DNA of 64,000 nucleotides, taken from positions 1,763,501 through 1,827,500 of the forward strand of contig NZ_CP048829.1 of NCBI RefSeq assembly GCF_019355395.1, written 5' to 3'. Positions 25,322 to 34,328 of this stretch are shown in pieces; positions within the stretch are counted from its first letter, which is position 1, and each line of letters starts with the position of its first letter. The DNA is from Chordicoccus furentiruminis. Lineage in GTDB: Bacteria; Bacillota; Clostridia; Lachnospirales; Lachnospiraceae. The position numbers and the translations under genes were made by a program. The notes under the pieces are model-generated. The model was not told where the DNA came from. It worked only from the letters and a program-made list of their open reading frames with translations, and searched no databases.

Positions 25322-26450
25322 CACGATCGCGCTCTGCGCCGCGGTTCTGTTTTATCTCGTCCTCTCGCGGCTGGGCACGATCTTCGGCGGCATCGCGGCT
25401 TTCTTCCGATTCATTTCCCCGGTGCTGGCGGGGATCGCCTTCGCCTACATCATGAACCCGATGGCGGTCCTTCTGCAGCGGGGGCCTCTGCGGGGTATGA
25501 AACAGGAGCGGAAGCAGTGGATCGTCGCGAACGTGATCACGATTCTTGTCGTGCTGCTGGTGCTGACGCTGATTCTGGTCGCCGTGATTCCGCAGCTGGT
25601 GGAGAGCGTCCTCGGCCTGATTAACAATATGGGCTATTACGCGAAGGGCCTCACGAAGATGCTGAATGATCTCAACGCGCAGGCGGCCAGCAACCGGATC
25701 GATATCAGCAAGCTGACCGAGGCCGGCGAAAACCTGCTGGGACGGCTGACGTCCTATGTCAGCGCTCATTCCGGCGAGCTGATCAGCACGGTTTCCAGCG
25801 TGGGCAGCAATGTCGTGACGGCGGTGATCAGCTTCATTCTCGCCATCTATTTTCTGATGGACAAGAAGCACCTTCAGGCGGGACTGAAGCGCCTCCTGTC
25901 TCTGCTGCTGTCAGACCGCGGTTACCGCAACCTGATGGGCTTCGGGCGGAGATGCAACGCGATTCTCGTCCGCTACGTCTGGTGCGACCTGCTGGACGGA
26001 CTGATCATCGGCTGCTCCAACGCCGTGTTCATGATGATTATGCAGATGCCTTATGCGGCGCTGGTATCCGTCGTCGTGGGTGTGACCAATCTGGCGCCGA
26101 CCTTCGGCCCGATCGTCGGCGGCGTGGTCGGCGTGTTCGTTCTGATGCTGGAGAATCCGTGGCATGCGCTTGCTTTTCTGATCTTCACGGTCGTGCTGCA
26201 GACGATCGACGGCTACGTGCTGAAGCCGAAGATGTTCGGCGGACTGCTCGGCGTTCCCGGCATCTGGATTCTCATCATGATCATCATCGGAGGCCGGATG
26301 TTCGGCGTGATCGGCATTCTGCTGGCGATCCCTGTGGCGGCCATTCTTGATTTTGTCTATAAGGAATACATTCTGCCGGCGCTGGAGCGGCGGAAGGCGC
26401 GCAGAACGAAGGAGGCCGCCGGCGGCGCGGAGAACGGACGGCCGGACTGA
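25278..26450 (+). CDS. AI-2E family (PerM/YdbI-like) membrane protein
   Basis: A 390-residue integral membrane protein with eight or so helices: an N-terminal pair (about 18-75), a long extracytoplasmic helical segment (about 105-175), then the C-terminal bundle with DGLIIGCSNAVFMMIMQMPYAALVSVVVGVTNLAPTFGPIVGG and QTIDGYVLKPKMFGG, the strongest family motifs. Members export diverse small molecules or act in Na+/H+ exchange; the name AI-2E comes from autoinducer-2 export in one member and should not be taken as the function. The start overlaps the upstream gene by 44 nt; AAGAGG lies about 8 nt before it. An internal ATG at 25314 is an alternative. Confidence 0.9.
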   Translation: MKLYEKNKNKKWMNNTIALCAAVLFYLVLSRLGTIFGGIAAFFRFISPVLAGIAFAYIMNPMAVLLQRGPLRGMKQERKQWIVANVITILVVLLVLTLILVAVIPQLVESVLGLINNMGYYAKGLTKMLNDLNAQAASNRIDISKLTEAGENLLGRLTSYVSAHSGELISTVSSVGSNVVTAVISFILAIYFLMDKKHLQAGLKRLLSLLLSDRGYRNLMGFGRRCNAILVRYVWCDLLDGLIIGCSNAVFMMIMQMPYAALVSVVVGVTNLAPTFGPIVGGVVGVFVLMLENPWHALAFLIFTVVLQTIDGYVLKPKMFGGLLGVPGIWILIMIIIGGRMFGVIGILLAIPVAAILDFVYKEYILPALERRKARRTKEAAGGAENGRPD

Positions 26451-26485
26451 ATCCATCGATTCTTCACAAAGAAGACGCGGATTCC

Positions 26486-26494
26486 TGATACAAT
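26486..26494 (+). promoter_or_regulatory. Extended -10 promoter before the L,D-transpeptidase gene
   Basis: TGATACAAT: TG motif plus -10 TACAAT (26489-26494). No good -35 is present, as is common with extended -10 promoters. The leader is about 125 nt. Confidence 0.45.
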
Positions 26495-26627
26495 AGGAGC
26501 ATAAAGCGCCGGGGAAGCGCGGAACGGATCATCGGCTGATGAACGGCGGAAACAGACCGCGGTCCGGCGGCGTGACGCGTCCGTCTGTGAAAGGCGGCAA
26601 TCAGCAAAAAACAAGGGGAGAGGAACG

Positions 26628-28154
26628 TTGACAAAATTACGGAAATGGATTATCGCGCTGGTGATCGTGGTGCTGGCCGCTGCGGCCGTCCTGATCGGGA
26701 TCCAGCAGTATTATCTGAGACAGTCCGGATACCTGAAGGGAACCACGTTCAACGGGGAGGATATCGCGGGGAAGACGGCGGAGGAAGTGACCGACGCGAA
26801 CGCGTCGAAGTACAGCACAGCCAGCAAGAAAGTGGAGATCCGCGAGAAGGGAGAGGTTTCCATCGACACTACGCTGGAGGCGCTCGGCTATTCCTTTGAC
26901 CGCGATTCGCTTAAGAAACTGATGGATGAAGCCTATGAGGAGCAGAAGCACAACGTCTTTACGCTGCTGCGCACGCTGGCCGGAGGCTATGAGATTTACA
27001 GCGACGAGGCCTATACCTTCGACGAGTCGAAGTTCGACTCGGTTGTGGCGAGCGGAAAGCTGAAGGAACCGCGTGTCGAGACGGAAGACCCGTCCATCGT
27101 GCTCGATGAGAGTCAGAACGCCTACGTGGTCAAATCCGGCGTACAGGGCAATATGATTGATGACGCGAAGCTCCGGGAGGCCGTGAGAAAGGCCATCGAC
27201 AGGACGGTCGGCGAGGGAAGTATCCCGGATACCATTGCGGTGGACATCCCGGACTCGGTCTATACGTCCGTGGCGCCGGTGGGCGACGAGGCCGAGATGA
27301 AGAAGGAAGCCGACGCGAAGACGCTGGCGATGCGGAAGCAGCAGATCCTCGATAAGGTGAAGGCTTCCAGCATCACCTACACCTTCGGATCCCAGACGGA
27401 GACGCTGAACAGCGACACGTTCATGGACTGGGTTTCGGTGGACGACAGCCTGAATGTGGTCTTCAATGACGATGCCGTGACGAATTATGTGACGCAGCTT
27501 TCCGCGAAGTACAACACGCGGTACACCAGCCGTACGTTCCGCACGACGGGCGGACTGACGGTCACGATCCCGGACGGCGACAACGAGTACGGCTACACGA
27601 TCGCGCCGCAGGCGGAGAAGGCGGAGATTGAGAAGGATCTTCAGACCGGGCAGAACACGACCCGGGAGCCGGTCTACAATTCGACCAACGACTACGGCAA
27701 TCCGGTTTATCTCGCGCGGGAAGGCACCGACGATCTCGCCGGTACGTATGTGGAAGTGGATCTCACGGCGCAGCATATGTGGTTCTACAAGAACGGCTCC
27801 CTGATCGTGGAGAGTGATCTGGTGTCCGGAAGCGTGGCCGACGGCAAGCAGACCAAGACCGGCTGCTTCCCGCTCGCATGGAAGCAGAGCCCGCGGACGC
27901 TGACCGGCGACGCCGCCAGCGGCAGCGGAAGCTACTCGACGGAGGTTCAGTACTGGATGCCCTTCTATGAGGGCCAGGGACTGCATGACGCGAACTGGCG
28001 GAGCAGCTTCGGCGGCGACATTTATCTGACGAACGGCTCCCACGGCTGCGTGAACCTTCCTCCGGCCGTGGCGGAGACGATCTACAACAATATCGATGTG
28101 GGCACGGCGATCATCATCTACAATGAGGACGGTTCCGCGACCCAGGCGGGCTGA
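26628..28154 (+). CDS. L,D-transpeptidase with peptidoglycan-binding repeats (YkuD family)
   Basis: 508 residues, anchored outside the cell by one N-terminal helix (about 5-27). The central 50-330 carries two peptidoglycan-binding-4-type repeats (GYLKGTTFNGEDIAGKTAEEV is the classic start). The YkuD catalytic domain (about 375-505) holds NGSHGCVNLPP, with His 472 and the nucleophilic Cys 474. Enzymes of this type form 3-3 cross-links in peptidoglycan or attach proteins to it, and resist most beta-lactams. The start is TTG at 26628, preceded by GGGGAGAGGAACG; no ATG fits. The length is normal for Clostridia members. It lies 27 nt before the homocysteine methyltransferase gene, with no functional link apparent. 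Confidence 0.93.
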   Translation: MTKLRKWIIALVIVVLAAAAVLIGIQQYYLRQSGYLKGTTFNGEDIAGKTAEEVTDANASKYSTASKKVEIREKGEVSIDTTLEALGYSFDRDSLKKLMDEAYEEQKHNVFTLLRTLAGGYEIYSDEAYTFDESKFDSVVASGKLKEPRVETEDPSIVLDESQNAYVVKSGVQGNMIDDAKLREAVRKAIDRTVGEGSIPDTIAVDIPDSVYTSVAPVGDEAEMKKEADAKTLAMRKQQILDKVKASSITYTFGSQTETLNSDTFMDWVSVDDSLNVVFNDDAVTNYVTQLSAKYNTRYTSRTFRTTGGLTVTIPDGDNEYGYTIAPQAEKAEIEKDLQTGQNTTREPVYNSTNDYGNPVYLAREGTDDLAGTYVEVDLTAQHMWFYKNGSLIVESDLVSGSVADGKQTKTGCFPLAWKQSPRTLTGDAASGSGSYSTEVQYWMPFYEGQGLHDANWRSSFGGDIYLTNGSHGCVNLPPAVAETIYNNIDVGTAIIIYNEDGSATQAG

Positions 28155-28181
28155 GTCCGGACGGAACAGGGAGAGAATGGG

Positions 28182-29066
28182 ATGAAGAGAGAAGAATTTG
28201 CCTCGCTTGCGGCGAAGGGCCGGGTGATCCTCGACGGCGCGACCGGAACGAATCTGATGAGGATGGGGATGCCGAAGGGTGTCTGCACGGAAGCGTGGGT
28301 GCTGGATCATCCGGACACGATCCTTTCGCTGCAGAGGGCCTATGCGGACGCGGGCAGCCAGATCGTGATCGCGCCCACCTTCGGCGCCAACCGGCATATG
28401 CTGGATCAATACGGACTTGGAGACCAGGTCATCCGGATGAACCGCGAGCTCGCCGCGCTGACACGGAAAGCCGTGGAGGGACGCGCGTTTGTGGCCGGGG
28501 ATATCGCACCGACGGGCCTCATCCTTGAGAGCGCCGGCGGGGAGGCGTCCATCGAGGACGTCTTCGAGGTCGTGAAGGAGCAGGCCGCGGCGCTCGCGGA
28601 CGCCGGTGCGGATCTGATCATGATCGAGACCGAGATGTCGGGCGACGAGGCGTCCATCGCGCTGGACGCGGCTCTTTCGGCAACGGATCTTCCGGTGACC
28701 TGCACGATGTCCGTGCAGGCGGACGGCCAGGCGTATTACGGAGGCAGCATCTTTGACGCCGCCGAGACGCTGGAGGCGATGGGGGCGTCGGCGGTCGGTG
28801 TCAACTGCGGCAACGGGCCGGATCAGCTGGAGAGCCTGATCCGGAAACTCCGGGGCATGGTGAGCATCCCGATCATCGCGAAGCCGAACGCGGGCCTCCC
28901 GACAATCGGGGCGGACGGTCAGGCTCATTATGATATGGGGCCGGACGCGTTCGCCGCGCACATGAAGTCGCTGGCCGCGGCGGGAGCCGGCGTGCTCGGC
29001 GGCTGCTGCGGGACAACGCCGGAGTACATTGCCAGAATGGTCCGGCGCCTTGAGGAGGCGGACTGA
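28182..29066 (+). CDS. Homocysteine S-methyltransferase family protein (MetH N-terminal domain type)
   Basis: A 294-residue single-domain TIM barrel that binds homocysteine through zinc. Start ILDGATGTNLMRMGMP; zinc ligands Cys 209 (GVNCGNGP) and Cys 275/276 (GGCCGTTPEYI). In this group the enzyme transfers a methyl group from methyl-corrinoid, folate or S-methyl donors to homocysteine. Here the domain stands alone, so a separate corrinoid protein and folate domain would be needed for a cobalamin route. The RACo-like gene 2.9 kb upstream and metY 5 kb downstream hint at methionine metabolism, but they are separate units. GGGAGAGAATGGG precedes the ATG. Confidence 0.88.
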   Translation: MKREEFASLAAKGRVILDGATGTNLMRMGMPKGVCTEAWVLDHPDTILSLQRAYADAGSQIVIAPTFGANRHMLDQYGLGDQVIRMNRELAALTRKAVEGRAFVAGDIAPTGLILESAGGEASIEDVFEVVKEQAAALADAGADLIMIETEMSGDEASIALDAALSATDLPVTCTMSVQADGQAYYGGSIFDAAETLEAMGASAVGVNCGNGPDQLESLIRKLRGMVSIPIIAKPNAGLPTIGADGQAHYDMGPDAFAAHMKSLAAAGAGVLGGCCGTTPEYIARMVRRLEEAD

Positions 29067-29120
29067 CAGCCGGTGCTCAGAGAAACCCATTTGTTAAAAA
29101 AGTGATAAATTCGATCAAAC

Positions 29121-29151
29121 CGCGTGCTTTTAACGCGTATTCATGTATAAT
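29121..29151 (+). promoter_or_regulatory. pckA promoter region with inverted repeat
   Basis: A perfect -10 TATAAT at 29146-29151, 55 nt before the start codon. No clear -35: in its place is CGCGT-N7-ACGCG (29121-29137), a short inverted repeat that could be an activator or repressor site. Confidence 0.5.
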
Positions 29152-29206
29152 AAACAGTGAATGTGCTACCCGTTAACTGTAAATCATTCGAAAGAGGTTA
29201 TAGAGT

Positions 29207-30820
29207 ATGGCTGAACTGGATTTAAGCAAGTATGGCATCACAGGCGTGACGGAGATTCTGCACAATCCCTCCTATGAGACGCTGTTCGAGGAGGAGACAA
29301 AGCCGGGACTTACGGGCTATGACAAGGGCCGTGTCAGCGAGCTTGGCGCCGTGGACGTCATGACCGGTATCTACACGGGACGTTCTCCCAAAGATAAGTT
29401 CATTGTCATGGACGAGAATTCCAAGGACACCGTCTGGTGGACTTCTGATGAATACAAGAACGACAACCATCCGGCTTCCGAGGCGACGTGGGAGGCTGTG
29501 AAGGAGATCGCGAAGAAGGAGCTCTCCGGCAAGAAGCTTTATGTTGTCGACGCGTTCTGCGGCGCCAACGAGGATACCCGGATGGCGGTCCGTTTCATCA
29601 TGGAAGTCGCGTGGCAGGCTCATTTCGTCACCAACATGTTCATCCGTCCGACCGCGGAGGAGCTGGCGAATTTCAAGCCGGACTTCATCGTGTACAACGC
29701 GTCCAAGGCGAAGGTCGAGAACTACAAGGAACTGGGCCTCAACTCCGAGACCGCGGTCGTCTTCAACATCACGAGCCGTGAGCAGGTCATCATCAACACC
29801 TGGTACGGCGGCGAGATGAAGAAGGGCATGTTCTCCATGATGAACTACTACATGCCGCTGAAGGGCATCGCTTCGATGCACTGCTCCGCCAACACGGATA
29901 TGGACGGCAAGCATACCTCCATCTTCTTCGGTCTGTCCGGCACCGGCAAGACCACTCTGTCGACGGATCCGAAGCGTCTGCTGATCGGCGACGACGAGCA
30001 CGGCTGGGACGACAACGGCGTCTTCAACTACGAGGGCGGCTGCTACGCCAAGGTCATCAACCTCGACAAGGATTCCGAGCCGGATATCTACAACGCGATC
30101 CGCCGCGACGCGCTGCTTGAGAACGTCACGATGGACGAGAACGGCAAGATCGATTTCGCCGACAAGTCCGTCACGGAGAACACCCGTGTCTCCTATCCGA
30201 TCGATCATATCGACAAGATCGTCAAGAAGGTCAACGGCAAGTCCGCGGGACCGGACGCAGACAACGTCATCTTCCTGTCCGCGGATGCGTTCGGTGTGCT
30301 GCCGCCGGTTTCCATCCTGACGCCGGAGCAGACCAAGTACTACTTCCTGTCCGGCTTCACGGCCAAGCTGGCCGGTACGGAGCGCGGCATCACGGAGCCG
30401 ACCCCGACCTTCTCCGCCTGCTTCGGCCAGGCGTTCCTCGAGCTTCATCCGACGAAGTACGCCGAAGAGCTCGTGAAGAAGATGGATAAGGTGGGCGCGA
30501 AGGCTTACCTCGTCAACACCGGCTGGAACGGCACCGGCAAGCGGATTTCCATCAAGGATACCCGCGGCATCATCACGGCGATCCAGAACGGCGACGTGGC
30601 CAAGGCTCCGACGAAGAAGATTCCGTACTTCGGCTTCGAGGTTCCGACTGAGCTTCCGGGCGTCGATCCGGCGATCCTCGATCCGCGGGATACCTACAAG
30701 GACGCGTCCGAGTGGGATGCCAAGGCAAAGGATCTTGCCCAGAGATTCCAGAAGAATTTCGTCAAGTACGAGGGAAATGCAGCCGGCAAGGCACTGGTTG
30801 CCGCTGGCCCGCAGCTTTGA
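29207..30820 (+). CDS. pckA: Phosphoenolpyruvate carboxykinase (ATP)
   Basis: A 537-residue cytoplasmic enzyme interconverting oxaloacetate + ATP and PEP + CO2 + ADP. In anaerobic Clostridia and rumen bacteria it often runs in the carboxylating direction towards succinate or propionate, or serves gluconeogenesis. Visible: [11 protein letters not shown] (about 60), the P-loop [18 protein letters not shown] (about 242-259), [22 protein letters not shown], and the metal and substrate residues around them. Full family length. The gene is monocistronic: own promoter and a UUCG-loop terminator. GAAAGAGG lies about 10 nt upstream of the start. Confidence 0.98.
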   Translation: MAELDLSKYGITGVTEILHNPSYETLFEEETKPGLTGYDKGRVSELGAVDVMTGIYTGRSPKDKFIVMDENSKDTVWWTSDEYKNDNHPASEATWEAVKEIAKKELSGKKLYVVDAFCGANEDTRMAVRFIMEVAWQAHFVTNMFIRPTAEELANFKPDFIVYNASKAKVENYKELGLNSETAVVFNITSREQVIINTWYGGEMKKGMFSMMNYYMPLKGIASMHCSANTDMDGKHTSIFFGLSGTGKTTLSTDPKRLLIGDDEHGWDDNGVFNYEGGCYAKVINLDKDSEPDIYNAIRRDALLENVTMDENGKIDFADKSVTENTRVSYPIDHIDKIVKKVNGKSAGPDADNVIFLSADAFGVLPPVSILTPEQTKYYFLSGFTAKLAGTERGITEPTPTFSACFGQAFLELHPTKYAEELVKKMDKVGAKAYLVNTGWNGTGKRISIKDTRGIITAIQNGDVAKAPTKKIPYFGFEVPTELPGVDPAILDPRDTYKDASEWDAKAKDLAQRFQKNFVKYEGNAAGKALVAAGPQL

Positions 30821-30844
30821 TCCGTCGTTTTGCCATGAAAGAAG

Positions 30845-30878
30845 ACAGCTCCGTCCTTCGGGACGGGGCTGTTTTTTT
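30845..30878 (+). terminator. pckA terminator
   Basis: A 12-bp stem (30845-30856 with 30861-30872) closed by a stable TTCG tetraloop and followed by a run of seven T. Confidence 0.95.
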
Positions 30879-30941
30879 GGCAGCGCGGAGGCGGACGGCC
30901 AGACCCGGAGCGGAAGGCGGAGCGCGGAAGACGGTCCGCCT

Positions 30942-30970
30942 TTGACAGACAGGCGGGGTACGGGTATGCT
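30942..30970 (+). promoter_or_regulatory. Promoter of cardiolipin synthase gene
   Basis: -35 TTGACA (perfect, 30942-30947), 17-nt spacer, -10 TATGCT (30965-30970), 39 nt before the start codon. Confidence 0.75.
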
Positions 30971-31008
30971 GGCGGTATCGGACACATTGGATAGCGGAGG
31001 AGATACAG

Positions 31009-32547
31009 ATGCGTGTTGAGTCAAAGTCGGCCGTAAAGAACAGCGTCGTACGGCTGGTTGCGGTTGTCGTCGCCGGAGTGCTTCAGGTCTGGTTCCTTGT
31101 CTGGATGATCATGTACTTCGAGTCGGGACACCCGTGGATGAGCACCGTGATCAGCTGGATCACGTTCGCGGTGACGCTGTCGGTCTTCTGCCGGAACATC
31201 AATTCGGCGATGAAGATCCCGTGGATCATCGCCATCGCCGCGTTCCCGATTCTCGGCGTGCTGCTTTACGTACTGATGGGACGCGGGCTGAACCGCGGAA
31301 TCAGGGAGCACTTCGCCGCCATCGACCGGATGATGGCCTCGTATCAGGCGCAGGATCCGGACGTGCACCGGGATCTGGAGGCAGCGGACCCGTGGGTGCG
31401 CAACCAGTTCCGCTATATCCGGAACACAACCGGGATGCCGGTCTGGCGGAACACGGACGTCACCTTCTATCCGGATCAGGCGGACGCGCTTCATGACCAG
31501 ATCGAGGATATCCGTAAGGCGAAAAACTTTATCTTCATGGAGTATCATGCCGTGGAGAACGGCCGCTCGTTCGCCGGGCTCAAGCAGGCGCTGAAGGAAA
31601 AGGCGCGGGAAGGCGTCGAGGTCCGCTTCTTCTACGACGATGTGGGCAGCATCGCCTTTGTGAACCGTGACTTTATCCGGGAAATGCGTGAGGCCGGCAT
31701 CGCGTGCCGGGATTTCAACCCGGTCCTGCCGATTCTCAACGTCTTTGTCAACAACCGCGACCACCGGAAGATCACGGTAATCGACGGAAAAGTGGGCTAC
31801 ACGGGCGGCTACAATCTGGCGGATGAGTACTTCCATCTGACGAAGCCCTACGGGTACTGGAAGGACGAGGGCGTCCGTCTTGAGGGAGACGCGGTCTGGA
31901 ACCTGACGCTGCTGTTTCTGGAGATGTGGAATTCGATGCAGAAGGAAACGGAGGACTTCGGCGTCTTTCTGGAACGCCACCCGTACAGGGCGAAGGATCG
32001 GGGATTCGTGATGCCTTACGGCGGGAGCCCTCTGACGAAGGAACGAGTAGCGGAGGATGTCTTCATGAACCTGCTGCGCAACGCGAAGACCTACTGCTGG
32101 TTCGTGACGCCGTATCTGATCATCACCGACGAGATGAACCGGGAGATGACCGGGGCGGCGATGCGGGGCGTGGACGTCAGAATCATCACGCCGGGAATCC
32201 CGGACAAGAAGATGGTCTATAAGGAGACGCGCTCCTTCTATCCGCATCTGGCGGATCACGGCGTGCGGATCTTTGAGTTCACGCCGGGCTTCTGTCACGC
32301 CAAGATGGCTCTTTCTGACGACCGGACGGCGATTCTCGGAACCATCAACCTCGACTACCGGTCACTGTATCATCATTTTGAGAACGGGGTGCTGCTGTAC
32401 GACAGCGGAGCGCTGAGCGGGGTGAAGAAGGACTTTGAACATATGTTCGCAGTCAGCCGCGAGGTGACGGCGGCCTATCAGCATATGCGCCGGACGGGCC
32501 GTCTGCTGGGGATGAGCTTTCTGCGGCTGGTGGCGCCGCTTCTGTGA
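31009..32547 (+). CDS. cls: Cardiolipin synthase
   Basis: A 512-residue membrane enzyme of the phospholipase D superfamily that condenses two phosphatidylglycerols to cardiolipin. Two membrane helices occupy about 12-65. The first HKD motif is DHRKITVIDGKVGYTGGYNLAD (about 246-268); the second is FCHAKMALSDDRTAILGTINLDYRSL (about 428-452). The spacing and length are those of Bacillota Cls. GGAGGAGATACAG precedes the ATG. The gene stands alone between a promoter and a terminator shared with the convergent MATE gene. Confidence 0.94.
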   Translation: MRVESKSAVKNSVVRLVAVVVAGVLQVWFLVWMIMYFESGHPWMSTVISWITFAVTLSVFCRNINSAMKIPWIIAIAAFPILGVLLYVLMGRGLNRGIREHFAAIDRMMASYQAQDPDVHRDLEAADPWVRNQFRYIRNTTGMPVWRNTDVTFYPDQADALHDQIEDIRKAKNFIFMEYHAVENGRSFAGLKQALKEKAREGVEVRFFYDDVGSIAFVNRDFIREMREAGIACRDFNPVLPILNVFVNNRDHRKITVIDGKVGYTGGYNLADEYFHLTKPYGYWKDEGVRLEGDAVWNLTLLFLEMWNSMQKETEDFGVFLERHPYRAKDRGFVMPYGGSPLTKERVAEDVFMNLLRNAKTYCWFVTPYLIITDEMNREMTGAAMRGVDVRIITPGIPDKKMVYKETRSFYPHLADHGVRIFEFTPGFCHAKMALSDDRTAILGTINLDYRSLYHHFENGVLLYDSGALSGVKKDFEHMFAVSREVTAAYQHMRRTGRLLGMSFLRLVAPLL

Positions 32548-32559
32548 GGCGGACGAAGG

Positions 32560-32616
32560 AAGGGAGGGCGGCCGTCCTCCGGGCGATTCAGGCCCGGGAC
32601 GGCCGCCCTCCCTTTT
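32560..32616. terminator. Bidirectional terminator between cls and the MATE gene
   Basis: An 18-bp stem (32560-32577 with 32597-32614) with a nested inner hairpin. T-rich on both sides (CCTTTT on the plus strand, TTCCTTC on the minus), fitting two convergent transcripts. Confidence 0.85.
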
Positions 32617-32637
32617 CAGCTGTTCAGACGGTTTTTT

Positions 32638-34029
32638 TCAGCGGGCTGCATTCCCCGTACGGCGGAACAGGCGGCGGCGCAGCAGATAGTAGGCCGTGAG
32701 GACGGCTGTGCCGGTCAGCAGCCAGGAGACCGGATAGACATAGAGCAGCGCGCCGTAGGAACGCGCGTGCGGAAAGATCACGAAGGTCCAGAAAATCCGG
32801 AAAAGGCAGGTGCCGAAGATCATCAGAACCGAAGGCGTCAGCGAATATCCCATGCTCCGCATCGTCGAGCCGGCGACCTCGTAGGTGCTGGTCATCGAGG
32901 CGAAGATCAGCACGTGACGGAACCGGATTCTGGCGTAGGAGAGAACCTCCGGGTCGGCGGTAAAGATCCCGAGCCAGAAGTCCTGCGTCAGACAGAACGA
33001 AAGATCGAGAGCGGCGGAGAGAACGGCCGCGGAGAGAAACGCGATCCGGAAAATTTTCCGGCACCGGTCATACCGTCCCGCCGCGTAGTTCTGGCTGGTG
33101 AAGGTGACGGACGCCTGGCTGAAGGAGTTGACCGCATAGTAGTTGATCGTCTCGAAATTCAGAGCCGCGGCCGATCCGGCGGACGCGGTGGAGCCGAAGC
33201 TGTTGATGGCGGACTGGATCACCGTGTTGGAGAGAGAAAAGACGACGCCCTGAATCCCGGCAGGAAGGCCGATCTTCATCATGACGAGCATCTGGCGGCG
33301 GCTGACCCGCAGACGGCGGAGATCCAGATGAAACGCGCCCTTTTCCTTCATCAGAAAGCCGAGCGTGAGGCCGGCGCTGACGATGTTGGAGATCACAGTG
33401 GCGGCGGCTACACCGATGACATGCAGATGAAATACGATCACGAAGATCAGGTTGAGAATCACGTTGATGACGCCGGCAGAGGTCAGTGCGATCAGCGGCC
33501 GGCGGCTGTCGCCCTTACTCCTTAAAATGGCGGAGCCGAAGTTGTAGAGCATCACGGCCGGCATGCCGAGGAAATAGATGCGCAGATACAGAACGGCGAG
33601 CCCGATGACATCTCCCGGCGTCTGAACCAGCAACAGCAGCGGCTTCGCGGCCGCAAGCCCGATGAACAGGAGCAGTACGCCGGTCACCAGCGCGATGACG
33701 ACGGAGGTGTGGACCGCGTCGGACACCGCGTCCTCCCGTTTCTGGCCGATCAGGCTTGAGATGACGACGTTTGAGCCGACGGACAGCCCGACGAAGAGCG
33801 CGATGATCAGATTGATAACCGGGGCGTTGGAACCGACGGCGGCCATCGCCTGGGCGCTGGCAAAGCGGCCTACCACCGCCGTATCCGCTGAGTTGAAGAG
33901 CTGCTGAAGAATACTGCTTGCAGCCAGCGGCAGGGCGAAGAGCACCATCCGGCCGAAGAGAGGTCCCTGAAGCAGGTCGGAATCTGAGGCAGCGCGGCTT
34001 TTTGACGGGCGGTCAGCGGGTTTGTTCAT
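32638..34029 (-). CDS. MATE family efflux transporter
   Basis: A 463-residue exporter with twelve predicted membrane helices in two related halves. The N-terminal signature is LLQGPLFGRMVLFALPLAASSILQQLFNSADTAVVGRFAS, with the matching second-half PAGIQGVVFSLSNTVIQSAINSFGS. Members expel drugs or metabolites in exchange for Na+ or H+; the substrate is unknown. The ATG at 34029 is preferred, as GAGAAG lies upstream at a usable distance; a GTG at 34044 is possible. It is divergent from metY, 300 nt away. Confidence 0.92.
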   Translation of the reverse strand: MNKPADRPSKSRAASDSDLLQGPLFGRMVLFALPLAASSILQQLFNSADTAVVGRFASAQAMAAVGSNAPVINLIIALFVGLSVGSNVVISSLIGQKREDAVSDAVHTSVVIALVTGVLLLFIGLAAAKPLLLLVQTPGDVIGLAVLYLRIYFLGMPAVMLYNFGSAILRSKGDSRRPLIALTSAGVINVILNLIFVIVFHLHVIGVAAATVISNIVSAGLTLGFLMKEKGAFHLDLRRLRVSRRQMLVMMKIGLPAGIQGVVFSLSNTVIQSAINSFGSTASAGSAAALNFETINYYAVNSFSQASVTFTSQNYAAGRYDRCRKIFRIAFLSAAVLSAALDLSFCLTQDFWLGIFTADPEVLSYARIRFRHVLIFASMTSTYEVAGSTMRSMGYSLTPSVLMIFGTCLFRIFWTFVIFPHARSYGALLYVYPVSWLLTGTAVLTAYYLLRRRLFRRTGNAAR

Positions 34030-34196
34030 TTCGTTTCTTCTCACTTTCTGCGGTGCGGGATGAGGAACCGGATCAGTCCGGGTACAAGCATAGTGAGCCG
34101 GATGGCGAAACGCAAGCGGAAAAACGGATCGGCTGCAAAAACAGAGCGGATGCGCTTCAGGCGGCGCGCTGTAAAGGAGGGGGAAAGTTTCTCGCC

Positions 34197-34283
34197 ATAG
34201 GAAATACCTATATCAACCGATAGAAATCCGGTATTTGCGCTTCGGGCGGCGGGGGTGTAGGATGACAGACATAGAAAACCTAT
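34197..34283 (+). promoter_or_regulatory. metY promoter with three ATAG...CTAT-type boxes
   Basis: Candidate promoter: -35 TTGCGC (34235-34240), 17 nt, -10 TAGGAT (34258-34263). Around it are three related dyads: ATAGGAAATACCTAT (34197-34211), ATAGAAATCCGGTAT (34220-34234, touching the -35) and ATAGAAAACCTAT (34271-34283, at the transcription start). The layout suggests one regulator, perhaps an Rrf2/CymR-type sulfur regulator, acting on sulfhydrylase expression. I see no SAM riboswitch or T-box. Confidence 0.5.
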
Positions 34284-34328
34284 AAAGTTTACAGGAATAA
34301 AGGAAATAGCACACAGGAGGACACAGAG

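Noticed and set aside
26637-29090. 817-codon antisense frame opposite the L,D-transpeptidase and methyltransferase
   Set aside because: Same codon-bias effect; no ribosome binding site and no recognisable domain.
34045-34196. SAM (S-box) riboswitch or T-box leader before metY
   Set aside because: No SAM-I core, no T-box sequence and no terminator hairpin in the leader; only the three short dyads.
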